A stretch of 36,672 nt of DNA from Planctomycetota bacterium (lineage in GTDB: Bacteria > Planctomycetota > Planctomycetia > Planctomycetales > Planctomycetaceae), in the NCBI GenBank assembly GCA_003671275.1, contig QWPB01000156.1, positions 1 to 36,672 on the forward strand. Reading direction: 5' to 3'. Positions 1 to 6,757 of this stretch are shown one piece after another. The translations under genes and the position numbers were made by a program. The notes under the pieces are model-generated. The model was given only the letters and a program-made list of their open reading frames with translations, was not told the origin of the DNA and made no database searches. The first letter of the stretch is position 1. Each line of letters starts with the position of its first letter.

Positions 1-114
1 CAGGTAGCGGATCGTGTCGTTCTGCGACTGCGTGTCGTTCGAGAAGTTCGGCACCGCGAGGCCGTAGTTGCTCCAAGCACCGACGTTGTACCAGCGGAAT
101 GCATCATTGGTCAT
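1..114 (-). CDS. Hypothetical phage structural protein, N-terminal 38 residues only
   Basis: The window edge cuts this gene. Its first 38 codons read leftwards from an ATG at 114 and begin MTNDAFRWYN, with many Asn, Asp and aromatic residues. The upstream spacer carries an AGGAAA Shine-Dalgarno about 8 bases before the ATG. It follows the minus-strand head-tail and lysis-type genes in the same orientation, so it is probably a late phage gene such as a tail or fibre component. That role is inferred only from position. I do not recognise the family. Confidence 0.55.
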   Translation of the reverse strand, partial: MTNDAFRWYNVGAWSNYGLAVPNFSNDTQSQNDTIRYL

Positions 115-215
115 GAGTCTGTTTCCTATGTGAGAAGTGAAGAGTGAGAAGTGGAACCCGTTCGTGATGCACGTCAACAGCCACAGCTGTGAGAGGTGGG
201 ACGGGTATGTTGAGG

Positions 216-1676
216 TCAGTGAGGCCGCTTCAGTCCCTTGGCCGAGAGGAACTGGTCAATCAGTCCCTTCATGGTTTCGAGGGTGGAGACCGAACCGGGA
301 TACTTGCGGACCAGCTCAGCCTCGGCCCAGGCGAACGCTTCCGCGAACGTGTCACGTTCATAGGGAGCGAACCGAGTCTCGGGGACGATCGCCTGTGGCG
401 GTGGAGGGTTTTCGATCGTGACAACCGGCGGGGCCTTCGATGGAGCGGGCGGATCGCGAGCCGTGATTGATCCCTTGCGTCGCCGGAGCGTTCGCCACAG
501 GGCGATGCCGCCGAGGATCAGGCCACCGGTTCCGCCCGTGGCTCCGGTGACTCCCAGCCAAGTGGCGATGGTGATCGCGGTTTGGGCGATGCCAGCAGCT
601 GCGTCGATCTTATCGCCCAGCGAGCGGTCGGGTTTGGGTTCAACCGCTGGGGCTGGAGTCACCGCAGGTTTTTCTGTCGCTGGCTCTGCGGGCTGAGGAA
701 CCTTGGGCTTCTCGACCTGGGGAGGCGGAACGATCGCGGGGACTTCGGGCTTGTTGTCCTCGCTGATCCCCAGCTTCTTGAGCAACTCGTCGGGGGTTTC
801 ATACCCGGTCACCGCTGGCTGGCCAGGAACGACGAATGCGGGGACTTGCTGAATGCCGAACTGCTCCGCAGATGCCGGATAGACATCGATGTCTATATAC
901 GTCACTGCATACGCGGTATCGAGCCGTTGCCGCAGCACCGTCTGCTCGGCGTAGTGCTGCTTGAACTTCTGGCAGGGGCCACAGGTCGGTGAACCGAACA
1001 CATATAGTGTGGGCCTGTTCTGCGGACGGTTGCGGCAGGTGTCGAATGCCTCGCGGGTCGCTGCGAACGAGATGAACACGCTGGTGCGGTCATCGCTGCT
1101 GTTGAGCAGACCGCAGACCTCGCTGTTACGGGTGAACAGTGGGCCACCGCTCCAGCCGGGACGAGTCGGGAACCCAGTGACGTTCCCCCTGAACTTCCCG
1201 CCCTGGAACTCGAACGTGCTGCACCGCAGCAGTGGCCCTCGAATCCAGCGCAGCTGCCGCTCGCCCGTGGTGTCGGGAAAGCCATACGACCAGACCGTGT
1301 CGCCGACGTTGGGCACTTTCTCCGCGACTCGGGCGAATGGGAATCCGTCGCCGTCGCAGTCGAACATCACCGGGCCTTCAGCTTCCGGAGAGACGTAGAT
1401 CCGGCGAGCCGTGACCTCGCGGTCCTTGAATTTCACCAAGACCACGGGCGGATGGTCACAGTGTTTCGCGGTCAGAACCAGCCCGCACGGGTCAACGCAG
1501 ACCCCGGAACAGTCACCCACCATCACGACCGAATCTTTCACGGCAGCAGGAGCAGCAGTTCCCAGAGCCAATACCAGGGGAACCACCAATAGTCGGTTCC
1601 AGATCGTTTTTAGAAACGTCACTACGAGAGCGGCACCATAGACACACATCGACACGATGAACGAGATGAGAATCAA
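216..1676 (-). CDS. Membrane-anchored trypsin-like serine protease fused to a thioredoxin domain
   Basis: About 486 residues. A hydrophobic N-terminal segment is followed by a second signal-like one (RLLVVPLVLALGTAAPAA). The trypsin-like (S1) domain, about residues 50 to 225, shows TAKH for the catalytic His, a following FDCDGDG segment that may supply the Asp, and GWSGGP for the Ser. A thioredoxin-like domain follows with a SPTCGPC active site. Then come a Pro-rich linker, a Gly-rich hydrophobic segment (about 385 to 410), a basic RRRK stop and a Pro-rich tail. The predicted place is the envelope, with catalytic domains outside the cytoplasm. I chose the TTG at 1676 because AAGGAG lies 6 bases upstream and it overlaps the previous stop (TTGA). 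An ATG at 1649 is the alternative. It lies among late phage genes. The role (maturation, lysis or host modification) is unknown. Confidence 0.8.
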   Translation of the reverse strand: MILISFIVSMCVYGAALVVTFLKTIWNRLLVVPLVLALGTAAPAAVKDSVVMVGDCSGVCVDPCGLVLTAKHCDHPPVVLVKFKDREVTARRIYVSPEAEGPVMFDCDGDGFPFARVAEKVPNVGDTVWSYGFPDTTGERQLRWIRGPLLRCSTFEFQGGKFRGNVTGFPTRPGWSGGPLFTRNSEVCGLLNSSDDRTSVFISFAATREAFDTCRNRPQNRPTLYVFGSPTCGPCQKFKQHYAEQTVLRQRLDTAYAVTYIDIDVYPASAEQFGIQQVPAFVVPGQPAVTGYETPDELLKKLGISEDNKPEVPAIVPPPQVEKPKVPQPAEPATEKPAVTPAPAVEPKPDRSLGDKIDAAAGIAQTAITIATWLGVTGATGGTGGLILGGIALWRTLRRRKGSITARDPPAPSKAPPVVTIENPPPPQAIVPETRFAPYERDTFAEAFAWAEAELVRKYPGSVSTLETMKGLIDQFLSAKGLKRPH

Positions 1677-2296
1677 GAAGACTCCTTGGTGAATGAGTGA
1701 CAAAACTGGAACGTCCCATTCCGGACGAGTTCCCGCAGCAGACACGCCGGGTTGAACTGCGTGGGGTTCGAGCGGTTCATGCGACCCAGACGCATGCAGA
1801 CAGCGGCCACCAGTTCCGAGCAGAACAGCTCGTTGAGGTCCGCCGAGGGCAGCAACCGGGTCCGCTTGAACAGCCGCGTCCCGGAGAGCAGCGCTCCGCC
1901 GAGGTCGTACGTGACCTCGCGTCCGACGAAATGCCGGATGAGAATCCGGCTCAGCAGATCCCGCTCATCGCGGGACAGTTTCTCGATGGCTGAGAGCCGA
2001 TAGAGATCGACACGTCCGCCATCGGCGAGATAATCAGCAATCCGGGCTTCGGGGTGATGAGCCTGACAACCGTTGATCTTCCGTCCGGTGATCTCGCAGG
2101 GGTGTGGACAGAGCGTGGTCGATTCGATCCACTCCATCCGCTGCTGGTACTCACAGAACGTCGCGATATGCGACGGGCCGACTTTCAGTCGAGCAGGAGC
2201 GAGTACCGACGCGGTTCCGTAAGAGATCGCCTTCGCGGTGAACCCGGTGCCGTAACAGGCAGCGATATCGAGGGGTTCGAACGCGAAATCGGTCAT
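1673..2296 (-). CDS. YiiX-like permuted NlpC/P60 cysteine peptidase or amidase
   Basis: 207 residues. The order of catalytic motifs is that of the circularly permuted papain-like YiiX group: a His early (VGPSHIATF, about residue 43) and the nucleophilic Cys late (LFCSELVAA, about residue 155). Known members cleave amide or ester bonds in peptidoglycan or lipid substrates. In a late phage operon a lysis or DNA-entry role is plausible but inferred. The ATG overlaps the previous stop as ATGA and has AAAGGA about 6 bases upstream. The stop overlaps the TTG start of the protease-thioredoxin gene, so the two are probably translationally coupled. Confidence 0.7.
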   Translation of the reverse strand: MTDFAFEPLDIAACYGTGFTAKAISYGTASVLAPARLKVGPSHIATFCEYQQRMEWIESTTLCPHPCEITGRKINGCQAHHPEARIADYLADGGRVDLYRLSAIEKLSRDERDLLSRILIRHFVGREVTYDLGGALLSGTRLFKRTRLLPSADLNELFCSELVAAVCMRLGRMNRSNPTQFNPACLLRELVRNGTFQFCHSFTKESS

Positions 2297-2595
2297 TCCC
2301 GTCCTTTCATCCGATCAAGCAGATCGTCGTGCCGGGCCAGTCGGCGACGGATGTCTTCCAGTTCCGAGCCGCGCAGCTCGTTCTGGGCCCGGACCTCGGC
2401 TTTGATGGCGGCCATGTCAGACGACATCTGCCAGGCCCAGAGGATCGCTCCGACAAAGATCACGGAGACCGTGAAGCTGAGGAATGACACGAACCATTTC
2501 GGGATGACGATGTAGCCGTTGCCGTTCATGCCGAGCGGCGAGAGGCCGTAGGCGGGAGACTGATGGGGATCATCACGGGAGAGAGCGGGTGACAT
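2293..2595 (-). CDS. Small single-span membrane protein with C-terminal coiled coil (holin- or spanin-like)
   Basis: 100 residues starting MSPALSRDD. There is a clear membrane segment at about residues 32 to 56 (FVSFLSFTVSVIFVGAILWA). It is followed by a charged, heptad-like helix rich in Glu, Arg and Leu to the end. The ATG at 2595 has AGGAAAGG just upstream. The reading frame stays open further upstream, but that part overlaps the previous gene and is Arg/Ser-rich antisense-like sequence, so I reject it. The position before a peptidase gene fits a lysis-cassette holin or inner-membrane spanin, but no family motif proves this. Confidence 0.65.
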   Translation of the reverse strand: MSPALSRDDPHQSPAYGLSPLGMNGNGYIVIPKWFVSFLSFTVSVIFVGAILWAWQMSSDMAAIKAEVRAQNELRGSELEDIRRRLARHDDLLDRMKGRE

Positions 2596-2614
2596 GAATT
2601 CCTTTCCTGCGGGG

Positions 2615-3052
2615 TTACTTGATGGAGTCCCGCCACAGGGACGGGAGCTGGGACTGTTCTTTCTCGAACGCCGGTCCCATGAAGGGACGCGGTTTGATCT
2701 CGACTTCGACCTTGTCGCGCGTCTTGGTCTCGATCGTGATCTCGCCCCCGTGTTCGAGCGTGCGCGGGGCATCGGTACTGCGATTGAGCCTGGCGGGGCC
2801 GATCACGACCGAGCGGCGGTCGGGATCAAACAGAAAGTAGATGTGCCGCTTGAGGAGCCCCGTGCGGTTGGTCGGGGATTCCCCCGCTCGCGAGGCTCGC
2901 TTGCGGCGCTGAATTCGCTGCTTGGCGTCCTGCCGAACGAACGCTCCGAACCGGGACAGCACTTTGCGTTCGGTGCGGCTGACAGCCGACTGAATCGCCT
3001 GGCGGTCAAAGAACAACCCTTTGACCTGAACAATACGGAGGCCGATATGCAT
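2615..3052 (-). CDS. HK97 gp10-like head-tail connector or minor tail protein
   Basis: 145 residues. The segment VLSRFGAFVRQDAKQRI followed by basic residues and the GLLKRHIYF and SVVIGPA stretches matches the HK97 gp10-like family as I remember it. These small proteins complete the tail end of the head-tail interface or help tail assembly in siphophages. The size is normal for the family. It sits directly after the tail-terminator-like gene, as in many phages. No strong ribosome binding site is visible before the ATG at 3052. Confidence 0.65.
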   Translation of the reverse strand: MHIGLRIVQVKGLFFDRQAIQSAVSRTERKVLSRFGAFVRQDAKQRIQRRKRASRAGESPTNRTGLLKRHIYFLFDPDRRSVVIGPARLNRSTDAPRTLEHGGEITIETKTRDKVEVEIKPRPFMGPAFEKEQSQLPSLWRDSIK

Positions 3053-3070
3053 GAGGCACCCGGCCTCGGG

Positions 3071-3499
3071 CTATGTAATGACACGAAACGTCAGCGTCAG
3101 CACGCTGGTAAACGTCCGCAGGTTCTCGATGTGTTCCGGGGCGTAGATCGTCTTGAACTCGGTCTTGATGCAGGCAGCCAGCGGAAATGTCTCCAGTCGT
3201 TTGGCCCGGAACAGGTCGCCGATCTCTTCGGCCAGGGCGAGCAACGGATCGAACGAGGCGTTCTGTTCATTGCCGGGCTTCTTCTGGATCGCCACATCAA
3301 TGGCAATGTCCTGCTGTGCCTGAGAGCGCGAGGCCGAGGCATTCACCACGCTACTGGGGACGACAGTCACTTTGAGCGTCTTGAGGTCGGCCACCTCCGC
3401 ACGTGGCAGGTATGCCCGCGTGGCTGTGACTGGCTGGCTCAATGTCGCGGCATTGAGAGTGGCCACGACGGCATCGGCAATCTGAGTGATGACAGGCAT
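3071..3499 (-). CDS. Putative phage tail terminator or neck protein
   Basis: 142 residues starting MPVITQIADAVVATLNAA. It has a predicted alternating beta/alpha pattern and ends in a beta-rich segment (FTSVLTLTFRVIT). Length, order and fold pattern resemble small tail-terminator or neck proteins that follow head-closure proteins. I do not recognise a specific Pfam family. The start ATG shares one base with the stop of the upstream gene (TGATG), which implies coupled translation. Confidence 0.5.
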   Translation of the reverse strand: MPVITQIADAVVATLNAATLSQPVTATRAYLPRAEVADLKTLKVTVVPSSVVNASASRSQAQQDIAIDVAIQKKPGNEQNASFDPLLALAEEIGDLFRAKRLETFPLAACIKTEFKTIYAPEHIENLRTFTSVLTLTFRVIT

Positions 3500-3852
3500 C
3501 AGGCCTCTACCGCTCCCACATGCTTGGTATTGATTCGCAGCGTCGTCCGATACGGATCGGAATACCGCCAGTCGAGGACTTCGAACTCGCGGGTTCCTTC
3601 GCGGATCAAATCGCCCCGCTCTGGTTCACTGACCTGACCGCCGAGGACGAGATCAGCGGTCAGGATCAGGTAGTCGCGGTCAGTGAACTCAATGCGAACC
3701 ACTTGGCCATCGTCAGCTTCATACTTCGTCCGACCAATCGTGGCCGGAACGCTGATTTGCACGTCATTCCGAACGTACGTCACGGTCGTCGTCAGATGTT
3801 TCGTCCGCTGCGACTCCAGCCAAGCGGCCCCCTGGGCCAGCAGATCAGCCAT
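3499..3852 (-). CDS. Putative head-closure or head-tail adaptor protein
   Basis: 117 residues starting MADLLAQGAAWLESQRTKH. A short N-terminal helix is followed by a mostly beta domain (VTYVRNDVQISVPATIG, then EVLDWRYSDPYRTTLRI). This is the usual build of head-closure or stopper proteins placed between the decoration protein and tail-terminator genes. The start codon shares one base with the stop of the DUF2190 gene (TAATG), and its stop shares one base with the next start. The assignment comes from position, size and predicted fold rather than from a diagnostic motif. Confidence 0.5.
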   Translation of the reverse strand: MADLLAQGAAWLESQRTKHLTTTVTYVRNDVQISVPATIGRTKYEADDGQVVRIEFTDRDYLILTADLVLGGQVSEPERGDLIREGTREFEVLDWRYSDPYRTTLRINTKHVGAVEA

Positions 3853-4181
3853 TACTGACTCATCCGAATTCGGACCGTCGTGTCCGTGGTCGCAGCCGCC
3901 TTCGTCACCTTGCCGATCAGCTTATTGCCGGTGACGGTCGCGGTGACGATGTTGTTGGTGTCGTCCCAGTACAGGAACGTGCCGACCGTGTAGGCGACGT
4001 TGGTCGCCTTCAGAAATTCATAGACCCCGGTGACAGCCAGCGCCCCGGGTTCGTTGGCGGCCAGCGGGCGGCAGGCGACACCGACCAGGTCTGCCTGGAC
4101 AATGACGTCCCCCGCCGCGACCGCACTGGTCGGCGTGAAATTGATGTTGGCACCTTCGTGAGCAAACGTGGCTTGAGGCAT
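3852..4181 (-). CDS. DUF2190-family capsid decoration (cement) protein
   Basis: 109 residues. The pattern GANINFTPTSAVAAGDVIV, then LVGVACRPLAANEPGALAV and a beta-rich C-terminus, is characteristic of DUF2190. These proteins are encoded beside major capsid genes and are thought to stabilise the shell. The length is normal for the family. The ATG at 4181 has an AGGACCTCTT stretch upstream that can serve as a weak ribosome binding site. A plus-strand gene (4401 to 5162) separates it from the capsid gene, which is unusual because capsid and DUF2190 genes are normally adjacent. Confidence 0.7.
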   Translation of the reverse strand: MPQATFAHEGANINFTPTSAVAAGDVIVQADLVGVACRPLAANEPGALAVTGVYEFLKATNVAYTVGTFLYWDDTNNIVTATVTGNKLIGKVTKAAATTDTTVRIRMSQ

Positions 4182-4400
4182 GAGAAGAGGTCCTGAGGGA
4201 AGAGGATGAGATCAGAAGAAGGCATTTAACGAGGCGTATGGGTGGGGAAGTGGTTCACGACCTTGAGGCCGGACTCGTAGTGTTGGACCGCAGCGTATTC
4301 TGAGGTAACGAAGTATTGAAATTGATGATTGTAGGTCACTGTGATATGCTCGATGAGTTCGATTCATTGAATCAGAATCTGGGCATCAAGAGGTCTTCAC

Positions 4401-5162
4401 ATGGAAGTTCACTACCCAACCGTCGATCAGCCTGCAACTCCTTACTACGTTCTGGCAGTTCTCCAGGACATGCATCGTCAGCAGTGCCAACATGACCCCG
4501 AAGCCGATCCTGATATGGTCCTTTCGCTCGCAACTACGGTCGCGGACTGGCGGAACGCGTGCGATCTTGTCGGGTGGGAGGAACTTGGTCGCGCACACAA
4601 CGACCTTTGGGGTGTCTGCATTACCGATAGCGAGTGGAAAGAAATTCTCGAGCCAGCGCACAATAAGCGACTCGAGGAAGTATGTGAGCTAGTCGCATCA
4701 CGAATAACCCGTCCCGTCATTCGCCCTGTGCGGCTACTCGGTGGTAACTGCCTTCCTGCCGGAGCGTTCCTAACCATCCGGTCGCTTCTGTGCCAAGCCG
4801 GAGAACGATTTGCATCCGAAATTGCACCCTCAACGCCGCTCGCCCCCTATGCCCGACGCTACGCGTCTGTTTTCCTAGGGCCAGTCTCTCGGCTCGCTCC
4901 TGGCTCCCTGCCGCTAGTGCGGATTCGGACACCCGTCTACGACACAGCTGTCTGGGGTATTCTGCTGGCCATTGTGTCCCTGTTTGTCGGGGCTTGCACG
5001 GGTTTTCATTCGATGGTAGTCATCGGCTTGATCCTATACGGTACTTGTTATGCCCTCACATGGTACGCGGCACGCTGCCTCTTTCCTGCGAGCGTAGAAT
5101 TCGGAGAGCTACGGACATTTCGTGATCTCGCTGTGGTAGTAGCTGAGGGCAAACAAGCCTGA
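4401..5162 (+). CDS. Unknown protein with two C-terminal membrane segments, on the opposite strand to the head genes
   Basis: 253 residues. The N-terminal 170 residues look soluble and mostly helical, with several Cys and Trp. Two hydrophobic segments follow at about 180 to 200 (ILLAIVSLFVGACTGF) and 205 to 225 (VIGLILYGTCYALTWYAA), then a short hydrophilic tail. I do not recognise a family. It lies between the capsid and DUF2190 genes but points the other way, which is the typical placing of a moron (an extra gene carried by a prophage and expressed independently). About 220 bases precede it, containing an AT-richer stretch near 4315 to 4385 that may hold its promoter. Its composition is less GC-biased than its neighbours. 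Confidence 0.6.
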   Translation: MEVHYPTVDQPATPYYVLAVLQDMHRQQCQHDPEADPDMVLSLATTVADWRNACDLVGWEELGRAHNDLWGVCITDSEWKEILEPAHNKRLEEVCELVASRITRPVIRPVRLLGGNCLPAGAFLTIRSLLCQAGERFASEIAPSTPLAPYARRYASVFLGPVSRLAPGSLPLVRIRTPVYDTAVWGILLAIVSLFVGACTGFHSMVVIGLILYGTCYALTWYAARCLFPASVEFGELRTFRDLAVVVAEGKQA

Positions 5163-5231
5163 TAAAGCCACAACTCTCGAATCCAAGACCATCACTTTTC
5201 TAGAGTACCAGTCCGCCTGCCCCCCAATGGC

Positions 5232-6212
5232 CTACGCTTCGCCTTTCGATCGCAACCCGCCCCTTGGGTCTTGCAAGGCACATCCGAAGTCGTGGTAACC
5301 ACGCATCTTGATCCCCAGCTGATTGAAGTCGGCTTCAGCGGTTTCGATCGTGGGGGACTCCTGACCGTTCAGGAACGCCACCTCGATCACCGGCAGGTCG
5401 ACGGCCTCCGCCAGCAGATACCACGCCTTCGACGAGTTGCCGGTGTACTGGGCGTTGGCCAGATAGCGGGAGACTTCGACACGGAACCGTCCGACGTGCG
5501 GGTTACCGACAGGGATCTTGGAGTTCGCTGTCGTGTCGCGGAGTTCGAGGGACTTGTAGAGCTGGATACCGATCGCGTTGAGAGCGGTCGGGACCAGGAT
5601 GATGGCGGGCATGATGCCGATCGGCTTGCCGTCGCCATCGACCTGATCGTTGAACATCACGTCGGCCTTGGTCAGGCCATCGATCGTCAGGACTGTGTCC
5701 ACCCCCGCCATGAAGTTCTTGTTCCCAGCGGCGAAGAACGCGGCGTTGTTCAGGAACGTGGTCCAGAACACATCGTTGATCTTGAGGCCAGAACCACGTC
5801 CCAGCTTACGCGGCACCGTCGTGATCGCGTTCAGGTCATCGTTGATGATGTCTCGGCGATCGATCGACAGCACCAGACCGTAGGTGTCGGCCTTGTTCGT
5901 GTAGACTTCCTGGCCGAGCGAACCCTGCTTGATCTCGCCACCGGGCTGGACCTGTTCGTACTGGTCTTTGCCGATCAGGCGGTAGCTGGTCACGGTCTTG
6001 AAGTCGCTGACATTCCGGACCGCACAGATGTTCCGCCAGGTCCGTTCGACGCTGAAGAACCCGTCGAGCAGGAACTTGTTCGCCACGTTCGACAGCAGGC
6101 CGCCGATGTCGATCATCGAAGAGGCCGCTGTGAGGCCCTGACTGAATGCGAACCGCAGCACGGTCCGATGATCCCGGAACGAACGCCCGTCGTATCCTGC
6201 AGCCGACGCCAT
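5232..6212 (-). CDS. Mu gpT-like major capsid protein, N-terminally truncated
   Basis: The body from about 6116 to 5232 matches the Mu-like major head subunit (gpT): GGLLSNVANKFLLDGF, TSYRLIGKDQYEQV, DTYGLVLSIDRRDIINDD, GRGSGLKINDVFW and IKMRGYHDFGCALQDPRGG. It builds the icosahedral shell. Related phage proteins I remember have a prohead-protease or scaffold part in front. Here nothing of it remains, and the frame runs back into the antitoxin-like gene ending at 6113, which it overlaps out of frame. I list the ATG at 6212. The ATG at 6116 (294 residues) would give a complete shell domain. No good ribosome binding site precedes either. It may be a broken gene or a capsid lacking its maturation protease. 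Confidence 0.75.
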   Translation of the reverse strand: MASAAGYDGRSFRDHRTVLRFAFSQGLTAASSMIDIGGLLSNVANKFLLDGFFSVERTWRNICAVRNVSDFKTVTSYRLIGKDQYEQVQPGGEIKQGSLGQEVYTNKADTYGLVLSIDRRDIINDDLNAITTVPRKLGRGSGLKINDVFWTTFLNNAAFFAAGNKNFMAGVDTVLTIDGLTKADVMFNDQVDGDGKPIGIMPAIILVPTALNAIGIQLYKSLELRDTTANSKIPVGNPHVGRFRVEVSRYLANAQYTGNSSKAWYLLAEAVDLPVIEVAFLNGQESPTIETAEADFNQLGIKMRGYHDFGCALQDPRGGLRSKGEA

Positions 6213-6349
6213 TCGGCCAGCGGGACGAGGATGACTTCCTCGCGGTCGTAGCGGCGAACGATGACCGGATTTCCGGACAGGGCGACCTCGCGGACGGTGA
6301 AGCCCAGGTTGCTGCGGAGGTCGCTGATTTGGGTCGTGAATTCGTGCAT
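6113..6349 (-). CDS. Phd/YefM-like antitoxin-type regulator (copy A), fused at its 3' end to capsid sequence
   Basis: About 78 residues. The N-terminal 50 (ISDLRSNLGFTVREVALSG, IVRRYDREEVILVPL, EWRRLQ) closely resemble the complete protein at 15608 to 15838. They have the Phd/YefM pattern, in which a small N-terminal domain binds DNA and represses its own promoter. The C-terminal 25 residues do not match copy B and are out-of-frame capsid DNA, so the gene is truncated near 6180. I place the start at ATG 6349, since the longer reading from the TTG at 6391 begins inside the operator palindrome. No toxin gene is adjacent. Confidence 0.6.
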   Translation of the reverse strand: MHEFTTQISDLRSNLGFTVREVALSGNPVIVRRYDREEVILVPLAEWRRLQDTTGVRSGIIGPCCGSHSVRASQRPLR

Positions 6350-6382
6350 GGCGCAAGGTCCGGTGGCGTCAGGGGATAAAAA

Positions 6383-6432
6383 CTTGTACAAGAAAGAAAC
6401 TCTCTAATACCCCGCTACGGTTCCCCCTGGTA
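6383..6432 (-). promoter_or_regulatory. Leader and operator palindrome of antitoxin-like copy A
   Basis: A perfect palindrome CTTGTACAAG lies at 6383 to 6392, about 35 bases upstream of the copy A start. The DNA from here to about 6432 is recognisably the same as the leader of copy B (15851 to 15900), including the blocks GAAAGAAA and GGTTCCCC. Conservation outside the coding sequence suggests a promoter and self-repression operator, as is usual for Phd-type proteins. The role is inferred. Confidence 0.45.
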
Positions 6433-6476
6433 TCTCAAAGAGGCCACGTTTTTCCAAGTACCTATTGGGGGGGGCA

Positions 6477-6757
6477 TGTGACGGATGACGGCAGGTGACG
6501 GCTGTTTTCCCATGACGCCATAAATGGCATTATTTTGTGAGATGATGTGTGTTCTTCTCTTCATATACGGAATTTTTTCACTTTAACCGATCATCAGGAA
6601 TTAGCCGTCACCACCCGTCATCCGTCACACTTTTGCCTCTCCTCAGCGCCCCTGCGTGACCCCAGTGACGCATGTGACGGGTGTCGAGCGGGTGGACCTT
6701 CTATTCACGGTTGTGAATGGTGACGGATGTGACGGATCAAAAATTCGATCCGTCACA
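6477..6757. repeat. GTGACGG iteron and inverted-repeat region, candidate replication origin
   Basis: About ten copies of GTGACGG, or its one-mismatch forms, occur in both orientations within 280 bases. Two 27-base arms (6477 to 6503 and 6603 to 6629) match as an inverted repeat with two mismatches around a 99-base AT-rich stretch. A second perfect 11-bp stem (6728 to 6738 with 6747 to 6757) overlaps the last codons and stop of primase A. A small hairpin (6703 to 6718) lies between. Iterons plus AT-rich DNA beside a P4-type primase is how P4-like origins are built, so an origin is the likeliest role. Termination or repression are alternatives. Confidence 0.6.
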
